Assembly: GCA_963822705.1 (NCBI GenBank)
Contig: CAWGIX010000006.1
Location: 124,001-188,000, forward strand
DNA length: 64,000 nt
From: CAVRQM01 sp963822705
GTDB taxonomy: Bacteria; Pseudomonadota; Alphaproteobacteria; Acetobacterales; Acetobacteraceae
Reading direction: 5' to 3'
The first letter of the stretch is position 1; each line of letters begins with the position of its first letter. The notes beneath the pieces are model-generated. The model was not told where the DNA came from and ran no database searches. It saw only the letters and a program-made list of their open reading frames with translations. Made by a program: the position numbers and the translations under genes. Below are positions 1 through 8,754 of the stretch, piece after piece.

Positions 1-496
1 CAACACCATCGAGCGCGATCGTGCGCGCACCTATTTCCAGGCCTATAGCGCCGCCGCGGCGCTGTATTTCCTGGAGAAGGCGTTTGCCGAAGTGCAGGCT
101 GGCAATACAAAAACCTGGACCGATTTCAAGGTGCCCGACGAGGCGATCGGCTGCGGCTTCCATGAGGCGGTGCGCGGCGTGCTGTCGCACCACCTGGTGA
201 TCCGCGACGGCAAGATCGCCAACTACCACCCGTATCCGCCGACGCCGTGGAATGCGAGTCCGCGCGACATCTACGGCACGCCCGGCCCGTACGAGGACGC
301 GGTCCAGGGCCTGCCCATCTTCGAGGAGAACGGGCCGGAAAACTTCAAGGGCATCGACATCATGCGCACGGTGCGCAGTTTCGATCCGTGCCTGCCATGC
401 GGCGTCCACATGTTCCTCGGCAAGGGCAAGACGCTGGAGACGATGCACTCGCCGATGTTCGGCGTGGGCAGGCACGCGGACCATGACCACGGCTGA
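1..496 (+). CDS. hhyL: [NiFe]-hydrogenase large subunit, C-terminal part (group 1h-type)
   Basis: Only the last 164 residues lie in the window; the gene enters from the left edge in frame 2. It carries the C-terminal nickel-binding motif DPCLPCGVH near the end, whose two cysteines ligate the NiFe centre, preceded by the conserved run GIDIMRTVRSFDPC. The stretch NYHPYPPTPWNASPRD and the wording of the end match the high-affinity actinobacterial-type (group 1h, once called group 5) large subunits rather than HupL or HoxH. Twenty-eight residues follow the motif's last histidine, ending in the His/Asp-rich HADHDHG. In most [NiFe] enzymes a peptide after this histidine is cleaved during maturation, and a protease gene lies at 3613. 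The family oxidises H2 at very low concentration and feeds electrons to the respiratory chain. It overlaps the next gene by 14 bases, so the whole set is probably one transcript. Confidence 0.93.
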   Translation, partial: NTIERDRARTYFQAYSAAAALYFLEKAFAEVQAGNTKTWTDFKVPDEAIGCGFHEAVRGVLSHHLVIRDGKIANYHPYPPTPWNASPRDIYGTPGPYEDAVQGLPIFEENGPENFKGIDIMRTVRSFDPCLPCGVHMFLGKGKTLETMHSPMFGVGRHADHDHG

Positions 497-1037
497 CGGT
501 ACCGCCGACGCGGACGACGTCGCGGAGTCGCTGCGCCGGCTGGAGTTGCTGATCGCGGCGCTGGATGCGCTGCCCGACGCGCGCGCAAAAGAACCGGCGC
601 GGGCGTTGCTGGAACTGGTGCTCGACCTGCACGGTCTGGCACTGGCCCGTGTCGCCGCCATCGCGACACGGCACGGCGGACCGGAGCTGCTCGGCAAGCT
701 TGCTGAGGACGAAACGATTCGGGCCATGCTGCTGCTGCACGGCCTGCATCCGGAGGAGGCGCCGGTGCGCATCGTCAAGGCGCTGGCGACGCTGCCGGTG
801 CCGGTGGAATTGGTTCATGCCGATGCTTCCCGCGCGCGGTTAAGGGTGTGCCTGAGCCGGCATGCCGACCCGGCAGGGTTGCGCGCGACCATCGAGGCTG
901 TGGTCGTGGAAGCCGCGCCGGAACTCGACGAAATTATCATTGACGGGCTGGACGCGGCCGACGCGGACGGTTTTGCCGCCCTGACCGGGATGCCGCCGCC
1001 GATCGGCGAGCCGGCGGAACCGACGTGGTTGTCCTAG
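483..1037 (+). CDS. NifU-like protein of the hydrogenase operon, lacking the CxxC motif
   Basis: A 184-residue protein whose ATG lies inside the 3' end of the large-subunit gene. The N-terminal half is a Leu/Ala-rich helical region (about residues 10-75). It is followed by the MLLLHGLHPE segment (around residue 82) and a domain with the outline of the NifU C-terminal domain (about 95-160). Homologues at this position in actinobacterial high-affinity hydrogenase operons are called NifU family proteins and are presumed to carry or donate an Fe-S cluster. Here the CxxC of that domain is absent and the whole protein has a single cysteine (in RVCLSRH), so a classical cluster-scaffold role is doubtful; it may be structural. 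The operon position is firm; the function is inference. Confidence 0.7.
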   Translation: MTTADGTADADDVAESLRRLELLIAALDALPDARAKEPARALLELVLDLHGLALARVAAIATRHGGPELLGKLAEDETIRAMLLLHGLHPEEAPVRIVKALATLPVPVELVHADASRARLRVCLSRHADPAGLRATIEAVVVEAAPELDEIIIDGLDAADADGFAALTGMPPPIGEPAEPTWLS

Positions 1038-1648
1038 CGCCATCGCAGAACTGGGTCCGGCGCGTTCGCCGCTTCGTGGCACCGCCGCCGCCGGTCGAGC
1101 GCTGCGAATTCTGTGGCGGCGCGATCCCGCCTGCGCACCCGCACCTGATCGAGATTGCCGCGCGCCGCCTGCTGTGCGCGTGCCCGGATTGCGCCGCCAG
1201 CCAAGTGCGCGCGGACGGCGGACTTCGTCGCGTGCCGGACCAGGTTCATGCGCTGCCTGACTTGGAACTGTCGGACGCGGAGTGGGACGCGCTGCAGATT
1301 CCGATCGGCCTGGCATTCCTGTTTCGCAGCACGCCGCTCGACCGCGCGGTGGCGCTGTATCCGGGTCCGGCCGGCGCCACCGAATCCCTGCTTTCGCTCG
1401 ACGGCTGGTCGCATCTTGTTGCGCGCAATCCGGTGCTCGGCGGCATCGCGCCGGACGTGGAGGCGCTGCTGGTCAACCGCACCGGCGATCGCGGCGAATA
1501 TTTCCTGGTGCCGATCGACCGGTGCTTTGCGCTGGTCGGCCTGATTTGCCAGCACTGGCGCGGCTTGTCGGGCGGCACCGAGGCGTGGCGTGCCATCGAG
1601 CAGTTTTTCGGGTCGTTGCGCCAGGGTGCGATCCCCGCCCATGGTTGA
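1025..1648 (+). CDS. DUF5947-type hydrogenase accessory protein
   Basis: A 207-residue protein starting at a GTG that overlaps the preceding gene by 13 bases. Near residues 26-60 it has a paired-cysteine pattern, CEFCGGAIP then LLCACPDCAAS, which looks like a treble-clef or rubredoxin-like zinc or iron site. The rest is a mixed alpha/beta domain with no motif I can name. The pattern and the place between the NifU-like and DUF6084 genes match the DUF5947 family, known almost only from high-affinity hydrogenase operons. No biochemical role is established for the family as far as I know. Electron transfer or small-subunit assembly are guesses from context. Confidence 0.7.
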   Translation: MVVLAPSQNWVRRVRRFVAPPPPVERCEFCGGAIPPAHPHLIEIAARRLLCACPDCAASQVRADGGLRRVPDQVHALPDLELSDAEWDALQIPIGLAFLFRSTPLDRAVALYPGPAGATESLLSLDGWSHLVARNPVLGGIAPDVEALLVNRTGDRGEYFLVPIDRCFALVGLICQHWRGLSGGTEAWRAIEQFFGSLRQGAIPAHG

Positions 1649-2309
1649 CCTTGACTTCGCCGTCGAGGGCGCGTCGGTCGCCCGCTACGTCGTGGCACCG
1701 CAGCTTGCTTTTGCGTTGCGTGTCGTCAACCGCACCCCGGAGATTCCGGTGCGCAACGTCATGCTTCGTTGCCAGATCCGCATCGAGCCGACGCGCCGTG
1801 CCTACGCGCCGGCCGAAAAGCAGCGGCTCGGGGAACTGTTCGGCACGCCGGAGCGCTGGGGCGACACGCTGCGCGGCTTTTTGTGGACCCACACCGACGC
1901 GCTGATTGCCGGGTTCGACGGCGGTTGCGTGGTCGAACTGCCGGTACCGTGCAGCTACGATTTCAATATTGCTGCCACCAAATACTTTCATGGCCTGGAG
2001 AATGGGGAGGTGCCGCTCACGCTGCTGTTCAGCGGCTCGGTATTCTACGAGGATGAAGACGCAGGATTGCAGATCGGCCAGATCGCCTGGTCCAAGGAGG
2101 CGAGCTATCGTCTGCCCGTCACACTCTGGCACGACATGATGCGCGTCTACTACCCGAACGCGCTGTGGCTAAGCCTCGACCGCGACGTGTTCGAGCGGTT
2201 GTACGCCTACAAGCGCGACCGCGGCCATCCTACCTGGGAGCGGGCGCTACAGGCGCTGCTGGACGCAGACAAGCTACGGGAAAGAATGCCGGCCGAGGCC
2301 GCGTCATGA
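1641..2309 (+). CDS. DUF6084-type hydrogenase accessory protein
   Basis: A 222-residue soluble protein that opens with VDLDFAVEGA. This is followed by a beta-rich segment (LAFALRVVNRT, then VMLRCQIRIEP), typical of the DUF6084 family found beside group 1h hydrogenase structural genes. The start ATG lies within the last codons of DUF5947 (8-base overlap) and its stop overlaps the next gene as ATGA, so translation is probably coupled. No catalytic motif is visible. The C-terminal half is rich in Trp, Tyr and Leu (LPVTLWHDMM). The role is unknown; co-occurrence with the hydrogenase suggests assembly or membrane attachment. Confidence 0.7.
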   Translation: MVDLDFAVEGASVARYVVAPQLAFALRVVNRTPEIPVRNVMLRCQIRIEPTRRAYAPAEKQRLGELFGTPERWGDTLRGFLWTHTDALIAGFDGGCVVELPVPCSYDFNIAATKYFHGLENGEVPLTLLFSGSVFYEDEDAGLQIGQIAWSKEASYRLPVTLWHDMMRVYYPNALWLSLDRDVFERLYAYKRDRGHPTWERALQALLDADKLRERMPAEAAS

Positions 2310-3616
2310 ATCTCGATCGCGTCTCCGCCATTGTCGCGGCCGTGCTCTATGAGGGTTACATCCTCTATCCGTACCGTCCGTCCTCCATAAAGAACCGCCA
2401 GCGCTGGACCTTTGGCGGCGTGTTCCCGCGCGACCATGCCGAATGCGGCGGCAGCGATCCCTGTTTCGTGCAGACGCAATGCCTGCTGCGGGACACACAG
2501 GCGACCACGGTCGAAGTCCGCGTCCGCTTCCTGCATATCGTCACGCGCGAGATCGGAGAATTGCCGGCACCGCTCGTCGAGCTCCCGTCCGATCGCGAAC
2601 CAGCCTTTACCTCCGTGCCGTCGCTTCAAGCCGGCGGCAAAGACTTTTTGGCCTGGGAGGAAGCGGCCGAACGTGAAGTTGTCGCACCGCCCTGCTTCGT
2701 TCACGACCTTCTGGTGGCACCGCTGGAAATTCCGTTTGCGTTTTTGGGCGACCGCCAGTTCGAGCCCATCCGCAACGGAGAAAGCATCGTCGGGGTCGTC
2801 GTTCGCAGCACCGCCTCGGTCCAGGGCACGCTGACGATGCGGGCCGAACGGGTTGGCCCCGCTGCCGTGCGGCTTATGGTCCGGGTCAAGAACGATACCA
2901 AGCTGGCGGCAAAAGACCGGGAAAGCCGCGATCTGGCCCAGCGCTGCGCTTTTGCCTCCACCCACACGATTCTCGGCGTCACGCACGGCGCTTTCGTCTC
3001 GCTGATGGACCCGCCGGAGGATCTGCGAGCCGCGGCCGAGGCCTGCGAGAACCAGGGCACGTGGCCCGTGCTGGTCGGCGCGGAAGGCGATACCGACCTG
3101 ATGCTTTCGTCGCCGATCATCCTGTACGACTACCCCCAGATCGCACCCGAAAGCCCCGGCGACCTGTTCGACGGCACCGAGATCGACGAAATTCTGACCT
3201 TGCGCATCCTCACACTTACGGATGCGGAAAAACGCGAAGTGGCTTCCGCCGATGCGCGCGCGCGCGCGCTGCTGATGCGCACCGAGCGCCTCACGCCCGC
3301 CGAACTCGCCCGTCTGCACGGCACCATGCGCCCAGTCGCCGCCCCTGCGCGCGCCGGCAGCGGCGGGAATCTTCGCGTCGGCGACCGCGTCCGGCTGCGC
3401 CCCAAGAAGAAGGGCGCCGACATCATGGACGTCGTGCTCAGGGACAAGCTCGCCATCGTCGAGGCGATCGAGCATGATTTCGAGGACCGCGTACATGTCG
3501 CGGTCACCATCGCCGACGACCCCGGCCGGGATTTCGGCATGGATCGCATGCCCGGCCACCGGTTTTTCTTCGGCCCCGATGAACTTGAAAAACTGCCGGA
3601 GGGGGCGGTGGCATGA
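2306..3616 (+). CDS. Conserved protein of unknown function in the hydrogenase operon
   Basis: A 436-residue protein. I chose the ATG at 2306 because it overlaps the previous stop as ATGA, and the residues after it (MNLDRVSAIVAAVLYEGYIL) are the first that look structured; the frame is open further upstream. The N-terminal part contains YEGYILYPYRPSSIKNRQRW. The middle is an alpha/beta region. The last 80 residues (from about 355) form a separate small beta domain, GDRVRLRPKKKGADIMD onward, resembling an SH3-like or Rieske-type barrel in outline. I do not recognise a named family. Proteins of this kind sit after DUF6084 in actinobacterial high-affinity hydrogenase operons. It overlaps the protease gene by 4 bases, so it is an integral operon member and a good candidate for an undescribed maturation or partner protein. 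Confidence 0.75.
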   Translation: MNLDRVSAIVAAVLYEGYILYPYRPSSIKNRQRWTFGGVFPRDHAECGGSDPCFVQTQCLLRDTQATTVEVRVRFLHIVTREIGELPAPLVELPSDREPAFTSVPSLQAGGKDFLAWEEAAEREVVAPPCFVHDLLVAPLEIPFAFLGDRQFEPIRNGESIVGVVVRSTASVQGTLTMRAERVGPAAVRLMVRVKNDTKLAAKDRESRDLAQRCAFASTHTILGVTHGAFVSLMDPPEDLRAAAEACENQGTWPVLVGAEGDTDLMLSSPIILYDYPQIAPESPGDLFDGTEIDEILTLRILTLTDAEKREVASADARARALLMRTERLTPAELARLHGTMRPVAAPARAGSGGNLRVGDRVRLRPKKKGADIMDVVLRDKLAIVEAIEHDFEDRVHVAVTIADDPGRDFGMDRMPGHRFFFGPDELEKLPEGAVA

Positions 3617-4131
3617 CCCCGATCCTTGTTGCCGGCATCGGCAATATCTTTTGCGGCGACGACGCCTTTGGCGTGGAGGTGGTGCAACAATTCGCGCGGC
3701 GGGCGGTGCCGGAGGGTGTGCGCGTCATGGACGCCGGCATCCGCGGTCTGCATCTCGCCTACGCGCTGCTCGACGGCTATCGGGCGGCGATTCTCGTTGA
3801 CACCGCGCAGCGCGGCGGGCCTCCCGGCACGTTATACGTCATCGAGCCGGAAACGGACGATACGACACCGGCGGAACCGCCGGTCTCCGCCCACAGTCTC
3901 GATCCGGCCAGGGTACTGGATCTCGTGCGCAGTTTTGGCGAGAGCTGCCCGCGCATCCGGGTTTTGGCGTGCGAGCCGCTCACGTTCGGGGGCGAGGAGG
4001 GCGCCATGGGTCTCAGCGCCCCCGTTGCCGCCGCCGTCGGCCCGGCCCTGGCGATGCTGGACAGCCTGATCGGCGACTTGCTGCACGACGAAACGATTGC
4101 TGCGGATCAACACGAAAGGAGTCTGACGTGA
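3613..4131 (+). CDS. Hydrogenase maturation endopeptidase
   Basis: A 172-residue member of the HyaD/HybD/HycI protease family, which clips the C-terminal tail of the large subunit after nickel insertion. The N-terminal signature GIGNIFCGDDAFGVEVV is clear. It supplies the first metal-recognising acidic residue, and the second is in the VMDAGIRGLHLAY segment. Near the C-terminus the usual PxTFG-like segment reads EPLTFG. The length is normal for the family. The start overlaps the preceding stop by 4 bases and the stop overlaps the GTG of the next small gene. It presumably processes the large subunit encoded at 1-496. Confidence 0.9.
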   Translation: MTPILVAGIGNIFCGDDAFGVEVVQQFARRAVPEGVRVMDAGIRGLHLAYALLDGYRAAILVDTAQRGGPPGTLYVIEPETDDTTPAEPPVSAHSLDPARVLDLVRSFGESCPRIRVLACEPLTFGGEEGAMGLSAPVAAAVGPALAMLDSLIGDLLHDETIAADQHERSLT

Positions 4132-4232
4132 AGTTAAATCTTTGGGGCGGCATCTTGGGACTGCTTTTCATCGCGCTGGTCGCGGTCAACGCGAAAGATG
4201 TGTATCGGTACCTCCGTATCAGTGCAATGTAA
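4128..4232 (+). CDS. 34-residue membrane peptide (DUF6893-like)
   Basis: This gene encodes 34 residues from a GTG that overlaps the protease stop as GTGA. A good ribosome-binding site, AAAGGAG, lies 5-11 bases upstream. The peptide has one hydrophobic segment, WGGILGLLFIALVAVNA, followed by a charged tail, KDVYRYLRISAM. This shape (one helix, then a DxxRYxRI-like tail) matches the tiny DUF6893 proteins recorded in actinobacterial high-affinity hydrogenase operons. It may anchor or stabilise the hydrogenase at the membrane, but nothing in the sequence proves that. The overlap and ribosome-binding site make it a real gene despite its size. Confidence 0.75.
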   Translation: MKLNLWGGILGLLFIALVAVNAKDVYRYLRISAM

Positions 4233-4244
4233 GAACATGCGCCC

Positions 4245-6639
4245 ATGAGCCAGGCGTCCGCCGCTGCTTTTGCCGATACGCCCGGCCCCGAGCGGACCGA
4301 ATTTTTTCGCGTGCGTGGCATGGTGCAGGGCGTGGGTTTCCGGCCGACCGCATGGCGCCTGGCCCGCCGGCATGGCCTGGGCGGCTGGGTGGCCAACGAC
4401 GGCGACGGCGTGGCGCTTTGCGTCAGCGGCCCGAAAACCTCGATCGCTCGTTTCGTGGCGGACCTCAAAACCGATGCGCCGCCGCTGGCGCGCATCGACA
4501 GCATCGAGCACATGCCGGCCGCGAACCCGCCCGATGCGAGGCCGTTCCGCATTATCGAAAGCCGCGCCGGCGCGGCACGGACGGGCGTGGTGCCCGACGC
4601 CGCAACCTGTGCCGACTGTGCTGCGGAAACGCTCGGCCCGAAAGCGCGCCGCTATCGCTATCCATTCACCAACTGCACGCATTGCGGGCCGCGCTTCTCA
4701 ATCATTGAGGCGATTCCGTACGACCGTGCGAACACGACGATGCGCGCCTTTGACCTCTGTCCGTCCTGCAAAGCCGAGTACCGACGATCCGGCCGATCGC
4801 CGATTTCATGCCCAGCCGATCGCCTGCCCATTTTGCGGCCCTCGAATTTGGTTGGAGCGTGCGGATGGCGAGCGCATCCCGCCCGCAGCGTTCGGCGCCA
4901 TCGACGCGGTCGACGCCGCGCGCTTGCTCCTGCTTGGCGGCGACATTGTTGCGATCAAAGGTTTGGGCGGCATTCAGCTCGCCTGCGACGCGACCAACGA
5001 ACGCGCCGTCGCGCGCCTGCGGCGGAAGAAAGGCCGCGAGGCAAAACCATTTGCCATGATGGCGCGGGACCTCGACATCATCCGCGGGTACTGCGAACCC
5101 TCGCCCCTGGACGAAACCGCGCTGCGGAGTCCTGCGGCGCCGATCGTCATCATGGACGCGACGCGCGCGCCTGCTTCGTCGGTGGCGCCCGGCTTGGCCA
5201 CGCTCGGCTTCATGCTCCCCAATACGCCGCTGCATCACTTGCTGCTGCGCGATCTCGACCGCCCGATCGTGCTGACCAGCGGCAATCTTTCCGACGAGCC
5301 GCAATGCATCGGGAATGGCGAGGCCCGCGGGCGGCTCGCGCCTATCGCTGACTACTTCCTCCTCCACGACCGCCCCATCGCCAGCCGGGTGGACAATTCT
5401 GTCCTGCGCAGCATGGCCGGTGCACCGCGCGTGCTGCGCCGCGCCCGCGGTTACGCGCCCGCACCATTGCGTCTTCCGCCCGGTTTCGACACCGCGCCGC
5501 CACTGCTCGCCATGGGCGGCGAGCTGAAAAGCACTTTCTGTCTGCTCCGCCGCGGCGAGGCGATTTTGTCGCACCATATCGGCGAGCTTGAAAACGCTGA
5601 CGCTCTTGCCGATTATTCTCGCGCGATCGAGCAATATCTTGCACTGTTTGCCCACGCGCCGCGCCTGATCGCCGCCGATCTGCATCCCGAATACCTGTCT
5701 ACAAAACTCGGCACCGAGCGCGCGGAGCGCGACGCCCTCCCGCTCGCCCGCGTCCAGCATCACCACGCTCATATTGCCGCCTGTCTTGCCGAAAACGCCG
5801 TACCGCGCGACGCGCCCCCCGTGCTGGGCATTGCGCTGGACGGCCTGGGTTTTGGCCCGGACGGCACGATCTGGGGCGGCGAATTTCTGCTGGCCGATTA
5901 TCGGGCCTATCGCCGCGTGGGCCGTCTCGCCCCGGTCGCCATGCCCGGCGGCGCGCAGGCGATCCGCGAGCCTTGGCGCAACGCTTATGCCCACATCGCC
6001 GCCAGTCTCGGCTGGGTGAATTTTACCGAGACGTTTCCCGGCACCTCGCTCGCGAAATATCTGCAAACGAAACCGCTCGCGGCGCTGGACTCGATGATCG
6101 CCCGCGGCGTCAACGCGCCAATGGCGAGCTCATGCGGCCGCCTGTTCGACGCGGTTGCTGCCACCCTCGGCCTTTCCCGCGAGCGTGTCCAGTACGAGGG
6201 CCAAGCTGCCATCGCGCTGGAAACCGCGGTCGACCCCGAGGTTCTGCACAGCGAACCCGAAGCGCTCGCCTATTCTTTTGCTGTCACCCGCGTTTGCGCA
6301 AGCAGTCCGGCCCAGCTCGAGCCAGGTCCGATGTGGCATGCCCTGCTCGCCGACATCTCGGCCGGGGTGCCCATCGGCACCATCGCCGCCCGCTTCCACA
6401 AGGGGTTTGCCATCGGACTCGCAGCAACCGTGCGCAGCTTGCGCGAGACCGACAACGAGGTTGGGCAAACCACGCGCATCGCCCTGTCCGGTGGCGTGTT
6501 CCAGAACCGCGTTCTGCTGGAACAGCTGGTGGACCGCCTCGCCGCGCAAAATCTCGAAGTTCTCACCCATCGCGACGTGCCGGCGAACGACGGCGGCCTC
6601 GCCCTCGGCCAAGCCGTCATCGCCGCCGCCACCGCATAG
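4245..6639 (+). CDS. hypF: Carbamoyltransferase HypF (one frameshift)
   Basis: HypF makes the thiocarbamate on HypE that becomes the cyanide ligands of the NiFe centre. The protein would be about 797 residues. Domains in order: acylphosphatase-like (VQGVGFRPTAWRLARR, about residues 27-110); paired zinc-finger cysteines (CADCAAE, CTHCGPR, CPSC, then CPFCGP); a YrdC-like domain (AIKGLGGIQLACDA); and a Kae1-like carbamoyl-transfer domain with the metal-binding HHHAHIAACLAE. The first 179 codons are read from ATG 4245; an extra C at about 4782, after the codon TAC of KAEY, shifts the rest to the frame ending at 6639. Without this base the zinc-finger region reads through cleanly. I treat it as a likely sequence error, not a broken gene. 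Confidence 0.92.
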
Positions 6640-6650
6640 GATTTCCCACC

Positions 6651-6929
6651 ATGTGCCTCGGCATACCCGGACGTATCGTTGCCGTGATCGACGCGGAAGA
6701 ATCCCTGGCCATGGTTGAGGTCGGGGGAGTGCGCCGTCCTATCAACATCAGCTTCATCACCGCCGACGACCGCCCCCCAAAATCCTGCATCGGCGACTGG
6801 GTGCTGGTGCATGTCGGTTTTGCCATGAGCCGCATCGACGAGGAGGAAGCCGCGAGCACGCTTGCCATCCTCCAGGAAATGGAAGACATGCGTACCGAAA
6901 TGGAAGCCATGCAGCTGTCCGAGTTCTGA
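6651..6929 (+). CDS. hypC: Hydrogenase assembly chaperone HypC
   Basis: A 92-residue HypC/HybG/HupF chaperone starting MCLGIPGRIV. The cysteine after the initiator Met is the residue that binds iron and contacts HypD and the large subunit. The body has the OB-fold pattern (MVEVGGVRRPINISFI, then GDWVLVHVGFAMSRID). It ferries the Fe(CN)2CO unit from the HypCD complex to the large subunit. It lies 11 bases after hypF and 8 bases before the SIS gene. Confidence 0.95.
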   Translation: MCLGIPGRIVAVIDAEESLAMVEVGGVRRPINISFITADDRPPKSCIGDWVLVHVGFAMSRIDEEEAASTLAILQEMEDMRTEMEAMQLSEF

Positions 6930-6937
6930 GCACCCCC

Positions 6938-7624
6938 ATGCCGAGCGACGAAATTCTGCACGGCCTGTATCCGTTCCTGCACGGCCAGAAGCAGGATGCC
7001 GGCCGCATGCGCGAGGCGCTGCTCGAGTCGGTGCGACAAAAGGCTCGCGACAGCATCGAGGCAAAACAGAAATTCTTTGCCGAGAACGGTCCCGCCGTCG
7101 TCGCCGCCGCGGAGGCGATTGCCGGCGTGTATCGCGGCGGCGGACGCCTGTACAGCATGGGCAACGGTGGCTCCAGCTGCGATTCGTCCCATTTTGCCGT
7201 GGAGTTCCTGCATCCGGTCACCGCCGGCCGCCCGGCGCTGACGGCCATCAATCTCGCCTGCGACATGGCCATGATTACCGCAGTCGGCAACGATGTGGGC
7301 TTCGGCCACATTTTCACCCGGCAGGTAATTGCGCAGGCGTCGCGCAACGATGGCCTGGTCGGCTTTTCCACCAGCGGCAACTCTGAAAACCTGCTTGCCG
7401 CTTTTGCCAAAGCCAAGGAGATGGGCGTCGTCACGATCGGTTTTGCCGGCTACGACGGCGGCCGCATGGCGCGCAGCGCGGATCTGGACCACTGCCTGAC
7501 CGTGCCCAGCGACAGCATCCATCGCATCCAGGAATGCCACGTCGCGATCTACCACATTTTGTGGGACCTGGTGCATACGCTGCTCGCCGAGGACCGCGGC
7601 GGGCTCGGGGGTCAGAAACAATGA
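6938..7624 (+). CDS. SIS-domain phosphosugar isomerase (GmhA-like) in the hyp operon
   Basis: A 228-residue protein of the D-sedoheptulose-7-phosphate isomerase/DiaA type. A helical N-terminus is followed by the sugar-phosphate-binding SIS fold with YSMGNGGSSCDSSHFAVEF and FSTSGNSENLLAAF, both typical phosphate-gripping loops. GmhA converts sedoheptulose 7-phosphate to a heptose phosphate, but no other heptose gene is nearby. The same kind of gene sits between hypC and hypD in actinobacterial high-affinity hydrogenase operons, which suggests a hydrogenase-linked role that remains undefined. It shares ATGA with hypD, so it is translated as part of the operon. Confidence 0.85.
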   Translation: MPSDEILHGLYPFLHGQKQDAGRMREALLESVRQKARDSIEAKQKFFAENGPAVVAAAEAIAGVYRGGGRLYSMGNGGSSCDSSHFAVEFLHPVTAGRPALTAINLACDMAMITAVGNDVGFGHIFTRQVIAQASRNDGLVGFSTSGNSENLLAAFAKAKEMGVVTIGFAGYDGGRMARSADLDHCLTVPSDSIHRIQECHVAIYHILWDLVHTLLAEDRGGLGGQKQ

Positions 7625-8754
7625 AATACGTGGACGAATTCCGCGATCCTGCCAAAGCCCAGGCTTTGGTCGCCGACATTGCCCGCCTCGTCGCCCGGCT
7701 CCCGCGCGCCCGCCATCGCCCGCTGCAGATCATGGAAGTCTGCGGCGGCCACACGCACACGATATTCCGTTACGGCATCCAGCGCATGCTGCCCGACGAG
7801 GTGGAGTTCGTGCACGGTCCCGGCTGCCCGGTGTGCGTGCTGCCGATGGGCCGCGTCGACGATTGCGTGACCCTCGCCGAACGCCCCGAAGTCATTTTTA
7901 CTACGTTCGGTGACGCGATGCGCGTGCCCGGTTCGCGCAAAAGCCTGCTGAAGGCAAAGGCGGACGGGGCGGACGTGCGCATGGTCTATTCGCCGCTCGA
8001 CGCGCTGGCCATCGCGCGCAAAAATCCTGATCGCGAGGTGATCTTTTTCGGCCTCGGATTCGAGACCACGATGCCGAGCACGGCCATGACCTTGATCCAG
8101 GCGCGCCGCCAGAATGTGCGCAATTTTTCCCTGTTCTGCAACCACATCACCATCATTCCCACGATAAAGGCGATGCTCGACTCGCCGGACCTGAAGCTCG
8201 ACGGATTTTTGGGGCCCGGCCATGTCAGCATGGTGATCGGCACGCGGCCCTATGCCTTCATCGCCGGGCACTACCGCAGGCCCATCACCATCGCCGGCTT
8301 CGAACCGCTGGACGTGCTGCAATCGACCTGGATGGTGCTGCGCCAGCTCGCCGAGGGCCGCTGCGAAGTGGAAAACCAGTACGGCCGCATCGTCCCGGAG
8401 GCCGGCAACACCAAAGCCCTCGCCGCAATCCAGGAAGTTTTCGAGCTGCGCGAGTTTTTTGAGTGGCGCGGCCTCGGCTCGATCGACCATTCCGGCGTGC
8501 GCGTCCGCGCCGCTTACGCCGCCTATGACGCCGAACGCAAGTTTCCGGTAGCGAACATAAAGATTGCCGATCCAAAATCGTGCCAGTGCGGCGAGGTGCT
8601 GAAAGGGGTCATCAAGCCGCGAGACTGCAAGGTTTTCGGCACCGCCTGCACGCCCGAAACGCCGCTCGGCTCGCTCATGGTGTCCACCGAGGGCGCCTGC
8701 GCTGCCTATTACAACTATGGGCGCATCGACACGCGCGAAGCGGTCCCGGCGTAA
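7621..8754 (+). CDS. hypD: Hydrogenase formation protein HypD
   Basis: A 377-residue HypD, the Fe-S scaffold on which the Fe(CN)2CO unit is assembled together with HypC. Visible signatures are IMEVCGGHTHTIFRYG near residue 38, GPGCPVCVLPMGRVD, and FLGPGHVSMVIG. The C-terminal cysteine set that holds the 4Fe-4S cluster is SCQCGEVLKG, CKVFGTACTPETPLG and EGACAAYY. The length is normal. It starts in an ATGA overlap with the SIS gene. The hypE reading frame appears to begin inside its last codons. Confidence 0.96.
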   Translation: MKYVDEFRDPAKAQALVADIARLVARLPRARHRPLQIMEVCGGHTHTIFRYGIQRMLPDEVEFVHGPGCPVCVLPMGRVDDCVTLAERPEVIFTTFGDAMRVPGSRKSLLKAKADGADVRMVYSPLDALAIARKNPDREVIFFGLGFETTMPSTAMTLIQARRQNVRNFSLFCNHITIIPTIKAMLDSPDLKLDGFLGPGHVSMVIGTRPYAFIAGHYRRPITIAGFEPLDVLQSTWMVLRQLAEGRCEVENQYGRIVPEAGNTKALAAIQEVFELREFFEWRGLGSIDHSGVRVRAAYAAYDAERKFPVANIKIADPKSCQCGEVLKGVIKPRDCKVFGTACTPETPLGSLMVSTEGACAAYYNYGRIDTREAVPA

